The notes beneath the pieces were generated by a model that saw nothing but the letters and a program-made list of their open reading frames with translations, had not been told where the DNA came from and did not search any database. Source: Betaproteobacteria bacterium (GTDB lineage: Bacteria > Pseudomonadota > Gammaproteobacteria > Burkholderiales > Burkholderiaceae_F). From it: 64,000 nucleotides of DNA. This document shows, piece by piece, positions 1 to 10,286 of this stretch. The stretch covers positions 591,659 through 655,658 of the forward strand of contig BOKW01000002.1 of the NCBI GenBank assembly GCA_016861185.1. Direction: 5' to 3'. Position numbers and translations under genes: made by a program. Position 1 is the first letter of the stretch, and each line of letters begins with the position of its first letter.

Positions 1-2725
1 TCGCCTGGTCCGTGTTCGACGTCAGGCGCGGCGCCTGTTCGTCGGGCAGCGCGCCGACCTCGCCGAGCAAGGTCGGACGTGACAGCGCTTCCTCGAGCGC
101 CGACGTGGCGGTGCTTGCCGCCGGGGCGGCGAACTGCGAGAACGCCGGCGCCGGCGCACGGCTGGGCAGATTCAGATCGACGTCGGGAATTGCCTGCCGT
201 ACGCCCGGCGTGGTCGGCTGTCCGCTCGGCACATTGGTCGGCGGGAAGCTGATATCGAGGTCGGGCGCCTTCGCCGTCGCCGGCACAGTCACGGGTGCAG
301 CCTTCGGCGCAGCCGCCGGTGCGGGTGCCGGAATCTGAGGTGCCTTGGTCGCTCCCAGATCGAAGTCCAGCGAGCCGAAGTCGATCGCACCCGTCGTCGT
401 CGCGCCGAACGGATCGATCGTTCCGGCGCGCGCGGCAGGCGCCGTCGGTGCGGCCGGTTCCTCGAGCGGAAGCGTGGCTTCGAACCTGGTGTCCGGCACG
501 GACTGCGCCGCATGCGACGGCGTCATCGCCGTGTCGGCCGTCATCCGCGAATCGAGCTGCATCGCGGTGTCGGCGGTCATCTTGGTGTCCGGGACGAAGC
601 GCGAAGTGACGCTCGGGGCCACACCCTGCGACGCCGCACCGCCGAGATCGAGCGCCGGCTCGCGAGCGGCCGCACCGCCAAACGTGGCCGGCGGCGCGAC
701 CACGCCGCCGAGCGTGGCCGGACGAGGCCCCTTCGTGCTCGGGTTCAACCGCAGTTCGGTGGTCGGGCCGCGCATCGCGACGTCCGCCGCCCCCGCAAAC
801 ATCGGGTTAGAAGGATCGAGCGAGCGGCCCAGCTTGACCGCACGCTCCCACTCCTCGCCCACGCCGCCGGTGCGGTCGCGCAGTTCCTGCACGACAGCGT
901 TGAACGAGGCCTTGTCGCCGCGCCGCGAGTAGATCTCGAGCAGCTTCACGCGCACGGCGTGCCGGTCCGGCTGCAGGCGCAACGCTTCCTTCAGGATGTC
1001 TTCGGCCTGTTCTTCGCGACCATAAGCGATGTAGACGTCGGCTTCCGCGACCGGATCGACTTCGTTCGAATCGAGTTGCGAGGCGGCCGGAATGAAGCTC
1101 GAGTTGAACGTGCTCGTCGCGCCGGTGTCGACGCTGCGGCCGCCGGTGGCGCCGAACAGCGAGTTGGCCCGCAGGCCCTCGCCGGTCGCCTTGAACTCAT
1201 CGCCCCTCTCGACCTTGCGGCGACGGTAGACGTTCAACCCCAGCAGCGCGAGCAGCAGCGCGACGAGCCCGCCGAGCGCGACCAGCGTGGTCGTGTCGCG
1301 GAACAGCCCTTCGAGGAAGCTCGTCTCCTGCGCGGGCGGCGGGGGAGGTGCCTTCTTCGCTTCCGCCTTGGGCGCCTCGACCTTGGGCGCTTCCGCCTTC
1401 GGAGCTTCCGCCTTCGGCGCTTCGACCTTCGGTGCCTCCGCTTTCGGCGGCTCCGCGGCAGGCGCAGCGGGCGCAGGTGCGGCTGCCTGCGGCGCAGGCG
1501 TCGGTGCCGGCGCCGTCTCTGCAGCCTTGGTTTCGGCCTGTTTCTGGACCTGAGCACCGGCCTTGCTCTGCAGCTCGAGCGCTTTCTTCAGCGCTTCGTT
1601 GGCCTTCTTCAATTCGGCGGCGCGCTCTTCCTGCTCCTTCAGCGCACGCTGCCGGGCGATCTCTTCGTCCTTCGCCTTGGTCGCCGCCGCAGCCGCCGCG
1701 GACGGCGCGGGCTCGGCCTTCGCGATCTTCAGCTGATCGCCGGCCGGCGCCGGCACGGCCTTGTCCTCGACCTTCGTCGTGACGCGGCCTTGCGCGGCCG
1801 CGGCAGGCGCAGGCGCAGCCGCGACCGGCGCGGCGGCTGCCGCGGCCTGCGCGAGGCGGCTCTTGTACTGTGCGAAGTCGGCGCTGTGGGCCGCGACTTC
1901 CTGCCGCGCGTCGGCCGTCGAAATGGCCTCGGCCTCGGCGGCATCCGGGATCGTCAGCGTGCGGCCGGCCAGCAAACGGTTCATGTTGTTCGCGACGAAC
2001 GCGTTCGGATTGGCGCGGAACAGCGCGACCAGCATCTGATCGAGCGACACGTTGGCCGGCTTGTTCTGCCGCGCAATCTTGCCGAGCGTGTCGCCGAACT
2101 TCACCGTGTACGTCTCGGCCGGCGCAGCTGCGACCGCCGCGGGCGCGGGTGTCGGCACGACCGGCGCAGGCGGCGCAGGCGCAGGCGCTGGTTCGGGTGC
2201 AGCAGCCGCGGGGGCGGGGACAGGTGCAGGAGCCGGTGCCGGCAGCGGTGTCGGTGCTGCAGGTTGGGCCGTCGTGACGGGCGCCATCACGTCGGGGGTG
2301 GCGCGCAGCGCCGGCGGATCGAGCAGCACCGTGTATTCGCGCAGCACGCGACCCGTTGCCCACGTCAGCTCGAGCAGCAGATCGAGATACGGTTCGTTGA
2401 TCGGATTCAGCGAGCTGATCCGCACGACAAAGTTGTTCTCGCCGCGGCGATCCAGATCGAAGCGCAACGCCGCCAGCGCCGGATTGAACTCGAGATTCGC
2501 TTGGCGGAATGCGCTCTGCGACGCGAGCCGCACCGCGAGTGATCCGGCCTCCTCCCTCGCGACCGACGTCACCTCGACTTCCGCGCGCAGCGGTTGTCCG
2601 AGGGCCGATTGAATGGTCAATCGTCCGAGCCCGGCCGCGTACGCGGCAGGTGTGGCAAACGCAAGGCTGATGGCCAAGGCAATCGCATACCGAGCCGGTG
2701 TTCGCTTGTGGTTATGGGATGGCAC
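1..2725 (-). CDS. fimV: FimV/HubP-like pole-organising protein (C-terminus beyond window)
   Basis: A large inner-membrane protein that organises the cell pole and type IV pilus or secretion functions. 908 codons are visible and the 3' end lies outside the window. The GTG start at 2725 has a GAGGGGG Shine-Dalgarno sequence about 7 nt upstream. A signal peptide ending near AAYAAG is followed by the family's LGRLTIQSALGQPLRAE motif. A LysM peptidoglycan-binding domain (KFGDTLGKIARQN) comes next, then a long Ala/Pro/Lys-rich periplasmic region with a coiled-coil stretch (EEIARQRALKEQEERAAELKK). One membrane span (TTLVALGGLVALLLALLGL) leads into a cytoplasmic part with a TPR-like region (EEQAEDILKEALRLQPDRH) and an acidic, low-complexity tail. 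Domain order and composition match FimV; asd and the leu genes upstream are its usual neighbours in Burkholderiales. Confidence 0.93.
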   Translation of the reverse strand, partial: MPSHNHKRTPARYAIALAISLAFATPAAYAAGLGRLTIQSALGQPLRAEVEVTSVAREEAGSLAVRLASQSAFRQANLEFNPALAALRFDLDRRGENNFVVRISSLNPINEPYLDLLLELTWATGRVLREYTVLLDPPALRATPDVMAPVTTAQPAAPTPLPAPAPAPVPAPAAAAPEPAPAPAPPAPVVPTPAPAAVAAAPAETYTVKFGDTLGKIARQNKPANVSLDQMLVALFRANPNAFVANNMNRLLAGRTLTIPDAAEAEAISTADARQEVAAHSADFAQYKSRLAQAAAAAAPVAAAPAPAAAAQGRVTTKVEDKAVPAPAGDQLKIAKAEPAPSAAAAAATKAKDEEIARQRALKEQEERAAELKKANEALKKALELQSKAGAQVQKQAETKAAETAPAPTPAPQAAAPAPAAPAAEPPKAEAPKVEAPKAEAPKAEAPKVEAPKAEAKKAPPPPPAQETSFLEGLFRDTTTLVALGGLVALLLALLGLNVYRRRKVERGDEFKATGEGLRANSLFGATGGRSVDTGATSTFNSSFIPAASQLDSNEVDPVAEADVYIAYGREEQAEDILKEALRLQPDRHAVRVKLLEIYSRRGDKASFNAVVQELRDRTGGVGEEWERAVKLGRSLDPSNPMFAGAADVAMRGPTTELRLNPSTKGPRPATLGGVVAPPATFGGAAAREPALDLGGAASQGVAPSVTSRFVPDTKMTADTAMQLDSRMTADTAMTPSHAAQSVPDTRFEATLPLEEPAAPTAPAARAGTIDPFGATTTGAIDFGSLDFDLGATKAPQIPAPAPAAAPKAAPVTVPATAKAPDLDISFPPTNVPSGQPTTPGVRQAIPDVDLNLPSRAPAPAFSQFAAPAASTATSALEEALSRPTLLGEVGALPDEQAPRLTSNTDQA
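1355..1444 (-). repeat. Six 15-bp tandem units inside fimV
   Basis: Six consecutive 15-nt units encode the pentapeptide Lys-(Ala/Val)-Glu-Ala-Pro, the last one degenerate. They form part of the Pro/Ala/Lys-rich periplasmic linker of FimV. Such units can gain or lose copies without changing frame. Confidence 0.85.
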
Positions 2726-2760
2726 GGGCGCCCCCTCTAAGGCGGTGATTCTGAATTTCG

Positions 2761-2789
2761 AAAATAACATCAGTGACTTACGCGCGCAA
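2761..2789 (-). promoter_or_regulatory. Putative sigma70 promoter of fimV
   Basis: On the minus strand TTGCGC (2789-2784) is followed after 17 bp by TATTTT (2766-2761), about 35 bp upstream of the GTG start of fimV. It lies in a 143-bp gap between asd and fimV that is clearly richer in A+T than its surroundings. A perfect 9-bp inverted repeat (GTGACTTAC at 2773-2781 and GTAAGTCAC at 2804-2812) has its left arm between the -35 and -10 elements. Prediction by eye only. Confidence 0.4.
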
Positions 2790-2868
2790 GCTTAGAAAGA
2801 GCAGTAAGTCACGCGAAACCGTGACAATTCGAGGCGCTGAATCGGTCGCGCCCGTGACCAAGCGCGCG

Positions 2869-3996
2869 TCAGTCGAGCTTACCGAGCAGGATGCGCAGCA
2901 TGCGGCGCAGCGGTTCGGCTGCGCCCCAAAGCAATTGGTCGCCGACGGTGAACGCGGACAGGTACTGCCCGCCCATCGCGAGCGTGCGCAGGCGCCCGAT
3001 GGGGATGTCGATCGTGCCGCTGACCTTCGCCGGCGACAACTCGCGGATGCTGTCCTCGCGGTTGTTCGGCACCAGCTTGACCCAGCGGTTCGCGCCGGCG
3101 ATCAGTTCTTCGATTTCGGGCAACGGCAGGTCCTTCTTCAGCTTGATCGTCAACGCCTGGCTGTGGCAACGCATCGCGCCGACGCGCACGCAGACGCCTT
3201 CGACGATCAGCGAACCGGGCTCGCCAATCGCCGGCTTGCCGAGGATCTTGTTCGCTTCGGCACCGCCTTTCCATTCCTCGCGGCTGACACCGTTGCCCAG
3301 ATCCTTGTCGATCCATGCGATCAGGCTGCCGGCGAGCGGAACGCCGAAGTTCTCCTTCGGCAGGGCGTCCGAACGCAACGCCTCCGACACCTTGCGATCG
3401 ATCTCGAGGATCGCCGACTGCGGATCGGCCAGCAGATCCTTGACCGCCGCGTGGGCGTGGCCCATCTGCGCGATCAGCTCGCGCATGTTCTGCGCACCCG
3501 CGCCCGAAGCGGCCTGATAGGTCATCGCGGTGACCCATTCGACCAGGTCTGCCTTCAGCAGGCCGTCAATCGCGAGCAGCATCAGGCTGACCGTGCAGTT
3601 GCCGCCGACGTAGTTCTTGATGCCGTTCGCGAGCGCCCTCTTGATCACCGGCAGATTGACCGGGTCGAGGATGATCACCGCGTCGTCCTTCATCCGCAGC
3701 GCGGAGGCCGCGTCGATCCAGAAGCCGTTCCAGCCGGCCGCGCGCAGCTTGGGATGCACGTCGTTCGTGTAGTCGCCGCCCTGGCAGGTGAGGATCGCGT
3801 CGCACGCCTTCAGGGCCGCGATGTCGTTCGCGTCCTGCAGCTTCGGCGCCCCGCGCGCGACCTTCGGCGCCGCACCGCCGGCGTTCGACGTGCTGAAGAA
3901 CACCGAATCGATGAGGTCGAAGTCCCGCTCCGCGCTCATGCGCTCCATCAGCATGGAACCCACCATGCCGCGCCAACCCACGATGCCGACTTTCAT
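2869..3996 (-). CDS. asd: Aspartate-semialdehyde dehydrogenase
   Basis: Reduces aspartyl-4-phosphate to aspartate semialdehyde with NADPH, the branch point to lysine/diaminopimelate, methionine and threonine. The 375-residue protein starts with the NADP-binding motif GWRGMVGSM. The active-site cysteine is Cys134 in GGNCTVSLM, and the later [13 protein letters not shown] segment supplies the family's histidine. The ATG at 3996 was chosen over an in-frame ATG 11 codons upstream because the protein then begins MKVGIVGW, as in relatives, and AAGAGG lies about 8 nt before it. It follows leuB by 42 bp on the same strand. Confidence 0.97.
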   Translation of the reverse strand: MKVGIVGWRGMVGSMLMERMSAERDFDLIDSVFFSTSNAGGAAPKVARGAPKLQDANDIAALKACDAILTCQGGDYTNDVHPKLRAAGWNGFWIDAASALRMKDDAVIILDPVNLPVIKRALANGIKNYVGGNCTVSLMLLAIDGLLKADLVEWVTAMTYQAASGAGAQNMRELIAQMGHAHAAVKDLLADPQSAILEIDRKVSEALRSDALPKENFGVPLAGSLIAWIDKDLGNGVSREEWKGGAEANKILGKPAIGEPGSLIVEGVCVRVGAMRCHSQALTIKLKKDLPLPEIEELIAGANRWVKLVPNNREDSIRELSPAKVSGTIDIPIGRLRTLAMGGQYLSAFTVGDQLLWGAAEPLRRMLRILLGKLD

Positions 3997-4038
3997 AGGT
4001 GCCTCTTGCCGTGAACGGTCCATCGTCAACGCACTGGC

Positions 4039-5103
4039 TTACAGCGCGCTGACAACCGCATCGCCCATTTCCTTCGTCCCGACTTTCGCCTCGCCCGGCA
4101 GGGCGATATCCGCCGTACGCAGCCCCTGCGCCAGGACCTTCGAGATCGCCGCTTCGATGCGCCGCGCGGCCGCTTCCTGGTTCAGGCTGTAGCGCAGCAT
4201 CATCGCCGCCGACAGGATCGTCGCCAGCGGATTGGCCACGCCCCTGCCCGCGATGTCCGGCGCCGACCCGTGGATCGGCTCGTACAGCCCTTTGCCGTTC
4301 GCGTCGAGCGAGGCCGAAGGCAGCATGCCGATCGAACCCGTCAACATCGACGCTTCGTCGGACAGGATATCGCCGAACATGTTTCCCGTGACGATGACAT
4401 CGAACTGTTTCGGCTGCTTCAGAAGCTGCATCGCCGCGTTGTCGACGTACATGTGCGTCAGCTCGACGTCGGGATACTCGCGGCCAACCTCGGTGACGAC
4501 TTCGCGCCAGAGCTGAGTCGTTTCCAGCACGTTGGCCTTGTCGACCGAGCACACGCGCCGCTGCCGCTTGCGCGCCGCGCGGAACGCCACGTGCGCGATC
4601 CGGCGGATCTCGCTTTCGCTGTAGCGCATCGTGTCGAAGCCTTCGCGCTCGCCGTTGTCGAGCCGGCGGATGCCGCGCGGCTGGCCGAAATAGATGTCGC
4701 CGGTCAGCTCCCGCACGATCAGCAGGTCGAGCCCTGCGACGACCTCGGGCTTCAGCGTCGAGGCGGCCGCAAGCTCCGGGTAGATCACTGCGGGCCGCAG
4801 GTTGGCAAACAGGCCGAGATCCTTGCGCAATCGAAGCAACCCCTGTTCGGGCCGCTGCGGACGCGGCAGCGCGTCGTACTTCGGTCCACCGACCGCGCCG
4901 AACAGCACCGCGTCGGCGCGGCGCGCCACCTCCAGCGTCGCCGCCGGAAGCGGATCGCCGTGCGCATCGACGGCCGCGCCGCCGACCGGCGCGTGCTCGA
5001 ATTCGAACTTCAGTCCGTCGCGCCCGAGCCGCTCGAGCACCTTAAGCGCCTCGGCCACGATTTCAGGGCCGATGCCGTCGCCGGCCAGCACCGCAATTCT
5101 CAT
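4039..5103 (-). CDS. leuB: 3-isopropylmalate dehydrogenase
   Basis: Oxidatively decarboxylates 3-isopropylmalate to 2-oxoisocaproate in leucine synthesis, using NAD and a divalent metal. The 354-residue length is typical. It begins with [14 protein letters not shown], carries the substrate-binding segments [13 protein letters not shown] and YVDNAAMQL, and the NAD/metal loop [19 protein letters not shown]. The next gene upstream in the operon, leuD, ends 8 bp before this start. Confidence 0.97.
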   Translation of the reverse strand: MRIAVLAGDGIGPEIVAEALKVLERLGRDGLKFEFEHAPVGGAAVDAHGDPLPAATLEVARRADAVLFGAVGGPKYDALPRPQRPEQGLLRLRKDLGLFANLRPAVIYPELAAASTLKPEVVAGLDLLIVRELTGDIYFGQPRGIRRLDNGEREGFDTMRYSESEIRRIAHVAFRAARKRQRRVCSVDKANVLETTQLWREVVTEVGREYPDVELTHMYVDNAAMQLLKQPKQFDVIVTGNMFGDILSDEASMLTGSIGMLPSASLDANGKGLYEPIHGSAPDIAGRGVANPLATILSAAMMLRYSLNQEAAARRIEAAISKVLAQGLRTADIALPGEAKVGTKEMGDAVVSAL

Positions 5104-5111
5104 CGTGAACC

Positions 5112-5762
5112 TCAGGCGGCCGGCTGCTTGGCCAGCCACGGATAGCGTTTGAGGCGCTCGGCCTCGAAAGCGCGGATCTTGTCTGCGTGACGCAGCGTCA
5201 AGCCGATGTCGTCCCAGCCGTTGAGCAGGCATTCCTTGCGGAACGGGTCGACCTCGAAGCGAATCACGCGACCGGCAGGCGTGGTCACCGTCTGCGGGGC
5301 CAGATCGATCGCCAGCGTGTAGCCCGGCGTGGCCAGCACTTCGGCGAACAGCGCATCGACCTCATCTTCGCCGAGCACGATCGGCAGCACGCCGTTCTTG
5401 AAGCAGTTGCTGAAGAAGATGTCCGCGAAGCTCGGCGCGATCAGCGCCCGGAAGCCGTACTCGGAGATCGCCCACGGCGCGTGTTCGCGGCTCGATCCGC
5501 AGCCGAAGTTGCGCCGCGCGAGCAGGATCGACGCGCCTTGGTAGCGCGGCTGGTTCAGTACGAACTCCGGATTCAGCGGGCGGCGGCTGTTGTCCATGCC
5601 GGGCTCGCCGCGATCGAGATAGCGCCACTCGTCGAACAGGTTGGCGCCGAAGCCGGTCCGCCGGATCGACTTCAGAAACTGCTTCGGGATGATCTGATCG
5701 GTGTCGACGTTCGCGCGATCGAGCGGCGCGACCAGTCCCGTGTGCTGCGTGAACGGCGTCAT
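5112..5762 (-). CDS. leuD: 3-isopropylmalate dehydratase small subunit
   Basis: Small (swivel-domain) subunit of isopropylmalate isomerase, which interconverts 2- and 3-isopropylmalate together with LeuC. The 216 residues include the family's [13 protein letters not shown] near the N-terminus and [13 protein letters not shown], the loop that reaches the active site. The ATG directly follows the stop codon of the upstream small lipoprotein gene, with no spacer, so the two are probably translated from one message. Confidence 0.97.
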   Translation of the reverse strand: MTPFTQHTGLVAPLDRANVDTDQIIPKQFLKSIRRTGFGANLFDEWRYLDRGEPGMDNSRRPLNPEFVLNQPRYQGASILLARRNFGCGSSREHAPWAISEYGFRALIAPSFADIFFSNCFKNGVLPIVLGEDEVDALFAEVLATPGYTLAIDLAPQTVTTPAGRVIRFEVDPFRKECLLNGWDDIGLTLRHADKIRAFEAERLKRYPWLAKQPAA

Positions 5763-5957
5763 CTAGCGTTTGACCGGTGCAGGGGCCGACGCCGGCGCGC
5801 TGGTCTTCTTCGGCTCCTCTTTGGTGTCCTTGCTCGCGCTGCCCGAGATCTTGTCGCCGGCCGCCTTCAGGTCCTTGCCGAAACCTTCCATCGTGTTGCA
5901 GGCGGCCAGCAGCGATGCGGCGCCGAACAGGACTGCGATCTTCGCGCTCGTCTTCAT
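5763..5957 (-). CDS. Entericidin-like small lipoprotein within the leu operon
   Basis: A 64-residue lipoprotein. A short signal peptide (MKTSAKIAVLFGAASL) ends in the lipobox LAAC, with Cys20 as the lipidated residue. The following NTMEGFGKDLKAAGDKI is the hallmark of entericidin A/B family peptides, which form amphipathic membrane-active helices. The tail is rich in Lys, Ala and Pro. It sits between leuC (15 bp upstream) and leuD (directly abutting), an arrangement I recall from other Burkholderiales. Whether it has any toxin or antidote role is unknown. Confidence 0.85.
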   Translation of the reverse strand: MKTSAKIAVLFGAASLLAACNTMEGFGKDLKAAGDKISGSASKDTKEEPKKTSAPASAPAPVKR

Positions 5958-5972
5958 AGCGGTCTTTCCTCT

Positions 5973-7394
5973 CTAGTGGAACGATCGGATATCGACGAAA
6001 TGGCCGGCGATCGCGGCGGCGGCGGCCATCGTGGGGCTGACCAGGTGCGTCCGACCGCCGGCGCCTTGGCGCCCCTCGAAATTGCGATTCGACGTCGACG
6101 CGCAGCGCTCGCCGGGCTCGAGCCTGTCGGCATTCATGCCGAGGCACATCGAGCAGCCCGGTTCGCGCCACTCGAAGCCGGCTTCGCGGAACACGCGGTC
6201 GAGTCCTTCCGCTTCGGCCTGCCGCTTCACCAGCCCCGAGCCCGGAACGACCATCGCCAGCTTGACGTTGTGCGCGATGCGCCTGCCGCGCACGACGTCC
6301 GCCGCGGCGCGCAGGTCCTCGATGCGCGAATTCGTGCACGAGCCGATGAAGACCTTGTCGATCCGGATCTGCGTGATCGGCGTGTTCGGCGCCAGGCCCA
6401 TGTACTTCAGCGCGCGTTCGATGCCTTCGCGCCGCACGGGATCGCTTTCCCGCGCGGGGTCGGGCACGCTGCCGTCGATCGACGTCACCATCTCCGGCGA
6501 CGTGCCCCAGCTCACCTGCGGCTTCAGCGCCGCCGCGTCGATTTCGACGACCTTGTCGAAGAGCGCATCGGGGTCCGAATGCAGCGTCTTCCAGCTAGCC
6601 ACGGCGGCGTCCCAGTCGGCGCCGGTCGGCGCAAAGCGCCGGCCGCGTACGTACTCGATCGTCTTGTCGTCGACCGCGACCATGCCGGCGCGCGCGCCGG
6701 CCTCGATCGCCATGTTGCACAGGGTCATCCGCGCTTCGATCGACAGCGCGCGCACAGTCGAGCCGCCGAACTCGATCGCGTGCCCCGTGCCGCCCGCCGT
6801 GCCGATGCGGCCGATCACGGCGAGGATCACGTCCTTTGCGGTGACGCCTGCGGGCAGTTCGCCGTCGACGCGCACCAGCATGTTCTTCGCTTTCTTCGCG
6901 AGCAGCGTCTGCGTGGCGAGCACGTGCTCGACTTCCGAGGTGCCGATGCCGAACGCCAGGGCGCCCAGCGCACCGTGCGTGCTCGTGTGCGAATCGCCGC
7001 AGACGACCGTCATGCCGGGCAGCGTGGCGCCCTGCTCGGGACCGATCACGTGCACGATGCCCTGGCGCTTGTCCAGGAACGGGAAGTACGCCGCCGCACC
7101 GTGCTTGCGGATGTTGGCGTCGAGCGTGACGATCTGTTCGCGCGAAGTCGGGTCGGTCACGCCGTCGAGCCCGCGTTCCCAGTCGGTCGTCGGGGTGTTG
7201 TGGTCGGCGGTCGCGACGATCGACGACGCGCGCCAAGGCTTGCGTCCCGCGATGCGCAGCCCCTCGAACGCCTGCGGGCTGGTCACTTCGTGGACGAGGT
7301 GGCGATCGATGTACAGGATGGTCGTGCCGTCGGGTTCGGCGTGGACGACGTGTTCATCCCAGAGCTTGTCGTAAAGCGTGCGTGCTGCGGCCAT
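5973..7394 (-). CDS. leuC: 3-isopropylmalate dehydratase large subunit
   Basis: Catalytic [4Fe-4S] subunit of isopropylmalate isomerase, of the aconitase family. At 473 residues it has the usual length. The cluster ligands are the cysteine in [11 protein letters not shown] and the pair in [11 protein letters not shown], and the substrate loop [14 protein letters not shown] is intact. The ATG at 7394 gives the standard [17 protein letters not shown] start. An open frame continues further upstream, but that sequence has no family similarity. No clear Shine-Dalgarno sequence was seen. Confidence 0.96.
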   Translation of the reverse strand: MAAARTLYDKLWDEHVVHAEPDGTTILYIDRHLVHEVTSPQAFEGLRIAGRKPWRASSIVATADHNTPTTDWERGLDGVTDPTSREQIVTLDANIRKHGAAAYFPFLDKRQGIVHVIGPEQGATLPGMTVVCGDSHTSTHGALGALAFGIGTSEVEHVLATQTLLAKKAKNMLVRVDGELPAGVTAKDVILAVIGRIGTAGGTGHAIEFGGSTVRALSIEARMTLCNMAIEAGARAGMVAVDDKTIEYVRGRRFAPTGADWDAAVASWKTLHSDPDALFDKVVEIDAAALKPQVSWGTSPEMVTSIDGSVPDPARESDPVRREGIERALKYMGLAPNTPITQIRIDKVFIGSCTNSRIEDLRAAADVVRGRRIAHNVKLAMVVPGSGLVKRQAEAEGLDRVFREAGFEWREPGCSMCLGMNADRLEPGERCASTSNRNFEGRQGAGGRTHLVSPTMAAAAAIAGHFVDIRSFH

Positions 7395-7566
7395 GTCGGG
7401 AGGGCGGTGCGCGGTGCGCGCGGAGCGGCGGCGATTATGCCACGCAGACGCGCGCAAACCCGCGTCGCGATTGGGTTTTGTCGACTCGCGCCGGCACGCT
7501 AATGCGGGTGACGGAACCGCCGCAACGCGCGCGAGTCTGACCGGGATCCCGCGTCCAGGAGCGCAC

Positions 7567-8250
7567 ATGAACGATCGCCCGAACAACGCTTCGACGCTGC
7601 GCCGGCGCCATGCGCTGGCCGCCCTCGCCAGCGTGCCGCTCGCCGCCGGTTTCCACACCGCGCAGGCGCAGACCGCGAACGAACTGCGCTCGACGCCGCG
7701 CCAGACGCTCGGCCCGTTTTATCCGCGCAATGCGTCGGAACGCCCGCGCGCGACCGACGCCGATCTGCTCACCGTCGAAAACGGGCGTGTGCTCAGCAAG
7801 GGCACGCCGCTCTACCTGACCGGGCGCGTGCTGACGGCGCGCGGCGTGCCGGTCGCGGGGGCGGTCGTCGAAATCTGGCAATGCGACGCCAACGCCGTCT
7901 ACCACCACCCGGCGGGCGGCGCCGTCAGCGAACGCGATCCGCACTTCCAGGGCTACGGCACGGCCACGACGGACGCAGCCGGCGCCTTTCACTTCCGCAC
8001 GATCCAGCCCGTTCCCTACCCCGGCCGCACGCCGCACATCCACGTGCGCGTCGCCGCGAGCGGCGTGCAAGCCCTCCCCACCCAGCTCTATCTGGACGGC
8101 CACCCGGGCAATGCGCGCGACTTCCTCTATCGGCAGCTCGACGAAGCCGAACGCGCCGCGGTGACGCTGAAGCTGCAGCCGACGCAGTCCGCCCACCCGC
8201 TCGCGCAGGCCACACAGTTCACCGCCGCGGTCGATCTGATCGTCGGCTAA
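7567..8250 (+). CDS. Intradiol ring-cleavage dioxygenase family protein (exported)
   Basis: A 227-residue protein of the protocatechuate 3,4-dioxygenase beta-chain fold, which cleaves catechol-type rings between the hydroxyls using Fe(III). Recognisable parts are RQTLGPFYP, the cradle segment [17 protein letters not shown] (candidate iron ligand Tyr112) and [12 protein letters not shown] (candidate ligands Tyr151, His157 and His159). The N-terminus ([17 protein letters not shown]) looks like a Tat or Sec signal, which cytoplasmic protocatechuate dioxygenases lack. The ATG has AGGAG 5 nt upstream. Its substrate is unknown. It overlaps the convergent protease gene by 4 bp. Confidence 0.85.
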   Translation: MNDRPNNASTLRRRHALAALASVPLAAGFHTAQAQTANELRSTPRQTLGPFYPRNASERPRATDADLLTVENGRVLSKGTPLYLTGRVLTARGVPVAGAVVEIWQCDANAVYHHPAGGAVSERDPHFQGYGTATTDAAGAFHFRTIQPVPYPGRTPHIHVRVAASGVQALPTQLYLDGHPGNARDFLYRQLDEAERAAVTLKLQPTQSAHPLAQATQFTAAVDLIVG

Positions 8251-9068
8251 CGCTTTTTCGCCTGCTCGTACAGCGGCAGCACGCGCTGCGAGTATTCCTG
8301 CAGGTCGCGGATGCGCGTTTCGTGCGACGGGTGCGTCGACAGCCATTGCGGCGGTTGGCCGCCGCCCTGCCCGGCCATCTTGTTCCACAGCGTGACCGCG
8401 GCGCGCGGATCGTAGGCGGCGCGCGCTGCAAGTTCGACGCCGATCCGGTCGGCCTCCTGTTCGTTCTCGCGGCTGTTCGGCAGCACGAACATGCTCTGCG
8501 CCAGCGTCTGCCCGATATCGCCGAGGCGCACGCCGGTCAGGATCTCGATCGCCGCGAGCCCGACGCCGGTGGCCATCTGCCGCGACATGCGTTCGCGCGC
8601 GTGCTCGCGCAGCGCATGCGCGATCTCGTGGCCGATCACCGCCGCGAGCTCGTCGTCGCTGATCTTGAGCTTCTCGATCAGTCCCGTGTAGACGGCGATC
8701 TTGCCGCCGGGCATGCACCAGGCGTTGACCTGGTCGGACGCGATCACGTTGACCTCCCACTGCCAGCGCGGAGCGTCGTCGCGGAACACCGCCGTGTGCG
8801 GGATCAGTCGCTGCGCGATCGCGCGCACCCGCTCGGTCTGCTTCGCGTCGCGGTTCAGCAGCCCCTTCTTGTCCGCCTCGGCGAGGATCTGCGAGTACTG
8901 CTGGCGCGCGGCGCTGTCGACCTGCTGCGCCGACACCGCCATCCGCTGCGTGCGCTCGACGCCGACCACGCCGCCGCGCGTGGTCTGCACGGTCTGGCAA
9001 CCCGTGATCGCCAGCGCCAGTCCGAACGCCGCCCACGCAAGGCGGCGGCGTGTGATCTTGTTCAACAT
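8247..9068 (-). CDS. M48 family metalloprotease, lipoprotein (LoiP/YcaL-like)
   Basis: A zinc endopeptidase probably anchored to the outer membrane and involved in envelope protein quality control. The signal peptide ends in the lipobox ITGC (Cys24). The zinc motif HEIAH covers residues 147-151, with the third ligand Glu205 in NEQEAD. WLSTHPSHETRI near the C-terminus is typical of the family. Length is 273 residues. It is the last gene of a minus-strand run, 15 bp after the MFS gene. Confidence 0.92.
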   Translation of the reverse strand: MLNKITRRRLAWAAFGLALAITGCQTVQTTRGGVVGVERTQRMAVSAQQVDSAARQQYSQILAEADKKGLLNRDAKQTERVRAIAQRLIPHTAVFRDDAPRWQWEVNVIASDQVNAWCMPGGKIAVYTGLIEKLKISDDELAAVIGHEIAHALREHARERMSRQMATGVGLAAIEILTGVRLGDIGQTLAQSMFVLPNSRENEQEADRIGVELAARAAYDPRAAVTLWNKMAGQGGGQPPQWLSTHPSHETRIRDLQEYSQRVLPLYEQAKKR

Positions 9069-9083
9069 GCAGTGTCCTCCGTA

Positions 9084-10286
9084 TCAGCCTGTCGATGTCG
9101 CGGCGTGCGCATGCGCGGCGCGATCCAGCGTGCGCGTGCGCTGCACGGCCCACCAGCCGGCGAGCGCCGCCGCGCTGCTCGAAAGAAACGCGACGGCGGG
9201 TCCGAACGCCGACCATAGCCACGCGGCAACCAGGCTGCCCGCCGTGCCGCCGACGCCGTAACCGATGCTGACGTACAGCGCCTGGCCGCGTGCGCCGGCG
9301 CGGCCCGGGAACCACTGCTGGATCGTCAGGATCGACGCGCTGTGATGAACCGCGAAGGTCGCGGCGTGTAGAAGCTGCGCGACGAGCAACAGCAGCCAGA
9401 GGTGCGCGAACTCGGCGATCAGGAAGAAGCGCAGCGCTGCGAGCAGGAAGCTCGCCGCGAGCAGCCGGAACGCGCCGTAGCGCGCGAAGAACCGTCCCTG
9501 CGTGTAGAAGAAGACGATTTCGACGACGACGCCGACGACCCAGAACACGCCGATCTGCGTCTTGCTATAGCCGAGCTGCGCCAGGTACAAGGAGAAGTAC
9601 GTGTAGAACGCGCCGTGCGCGAACACCATCAGCGCGGCCGACGTGAAGAACCAGCGCACGCGCGGCTCGGCAAGCCGCTTGCGCACCGACACCGCAGGCG
9701 ACTGCGCTTCATCGTGAGGCGGCTCGTCGATCAGGAAGGTCGTCGCCGCCGACAGCGCGAGCAGCACGAGCCCGGCGTACGGCTGCCAGCCGATGCCGGC
9801 CCAGTCGAACAGCGGCCCGGCCGCCAGCACGAGCGTGATGAAGCCGATCGAACCCCACGCGCGCAGCCGGCCGTAGCGCGAAGCGCCGGAGCCGTCCTGC
9901 CGCAGGCGCGCGGCGGTGATCGATTCGCCGACCGGGATCTGCGCGGTGATGAACAGATTGACCGCCAGCATCACCGCGAAAATCCAGCCGAAGCCGCCCG
10001 GCAGCAGGATCGGCGCGAAGCACAGCAGCGTGGCGACTGCGGTCCAGCGCAGGATCGTGATGCGGTGCGCGGTACGGTCGGCAAGGTAGCCCCACAGGTT
10101 CGGGCCGACGACGCGCATGCCCTGCATCATCGCGAGCACGACGCCGATCTGCACGGCGCTCAATCCGCGGCTTTCCAGATACAGGGGAAAGTACGGCGCG
10201 AAGATGCCCGCGGTCGCGAAATACGCGGCGAAGAACGCGCCGAGCCGCCAGTCGGCTGTGTGTGCAGCGGCGGTTCGACCGGTCAT
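9084..10286 (-). CDS. MFS transporter (HcaT/phenylpropionate-permease-like)
   Basis: A 400-residue carrier with about 12 predicted membrane segments. The N-terminal half contains [20 protein letters not shown] and LWGYLADRT, like the MFS_1/HcaT subgroup of small acid permeases. The substrate cannot be told. Its ATG overlaps the aroC stop codon (ATGA), which points to translational coupling; this shared start also sets the N-terminus. Confidence 0.85.
   Translation of the reverse strand: MTGRTAAAHTADWRLGAFFAAYFATAGIFAPYFPLYLESRGLSAVQIGVVLAMMQGMRVVGPNLWGYLADRTAHRITILRWTAVATLLCFAPILLPGGFGWIFAVMLAVNLFITAQIPVGESITAARLRQDGSGASRYGRLRAWGSIGFITLVLAAGPLFDWAGIGWQPYAGLVLLALSAATTFLIDEPPHDEAQSPAVSVRKRLAEPRVRWFFTSAALMVFAHGAFYTYFSLYLAQLGYSKTQIGVFWVVGVVVEIVFFYTQGRFFARYGAFRLLAASFLLAALRFFLIAEFAHLWLLLLVAQLLHAATFAVHHSASILTIQQWFPGRAGARGQALYVSIGYGVGGTAGSLVAAWLWSAFGPAVAFLSSSAAALAGWWAVQRTRTLDRAAHAHAATSTG

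Noticed and set aside
1355..1444. Regular short repeats as a possible CRISPR or satellite
   Set aside because: Units are 15 nt, in frame, and encode a pentapeptide of the FimV linker; there are no spacers.
5187..7502. Long plus-strand open frame across leuD and leuC
   Set aside because: Arg- and Asp-rich composition with no family motifs; it is the antisense shadow of clear leu genes in GC-rich DNA. Many other long frames opposite real genes were dropped for the same reason.
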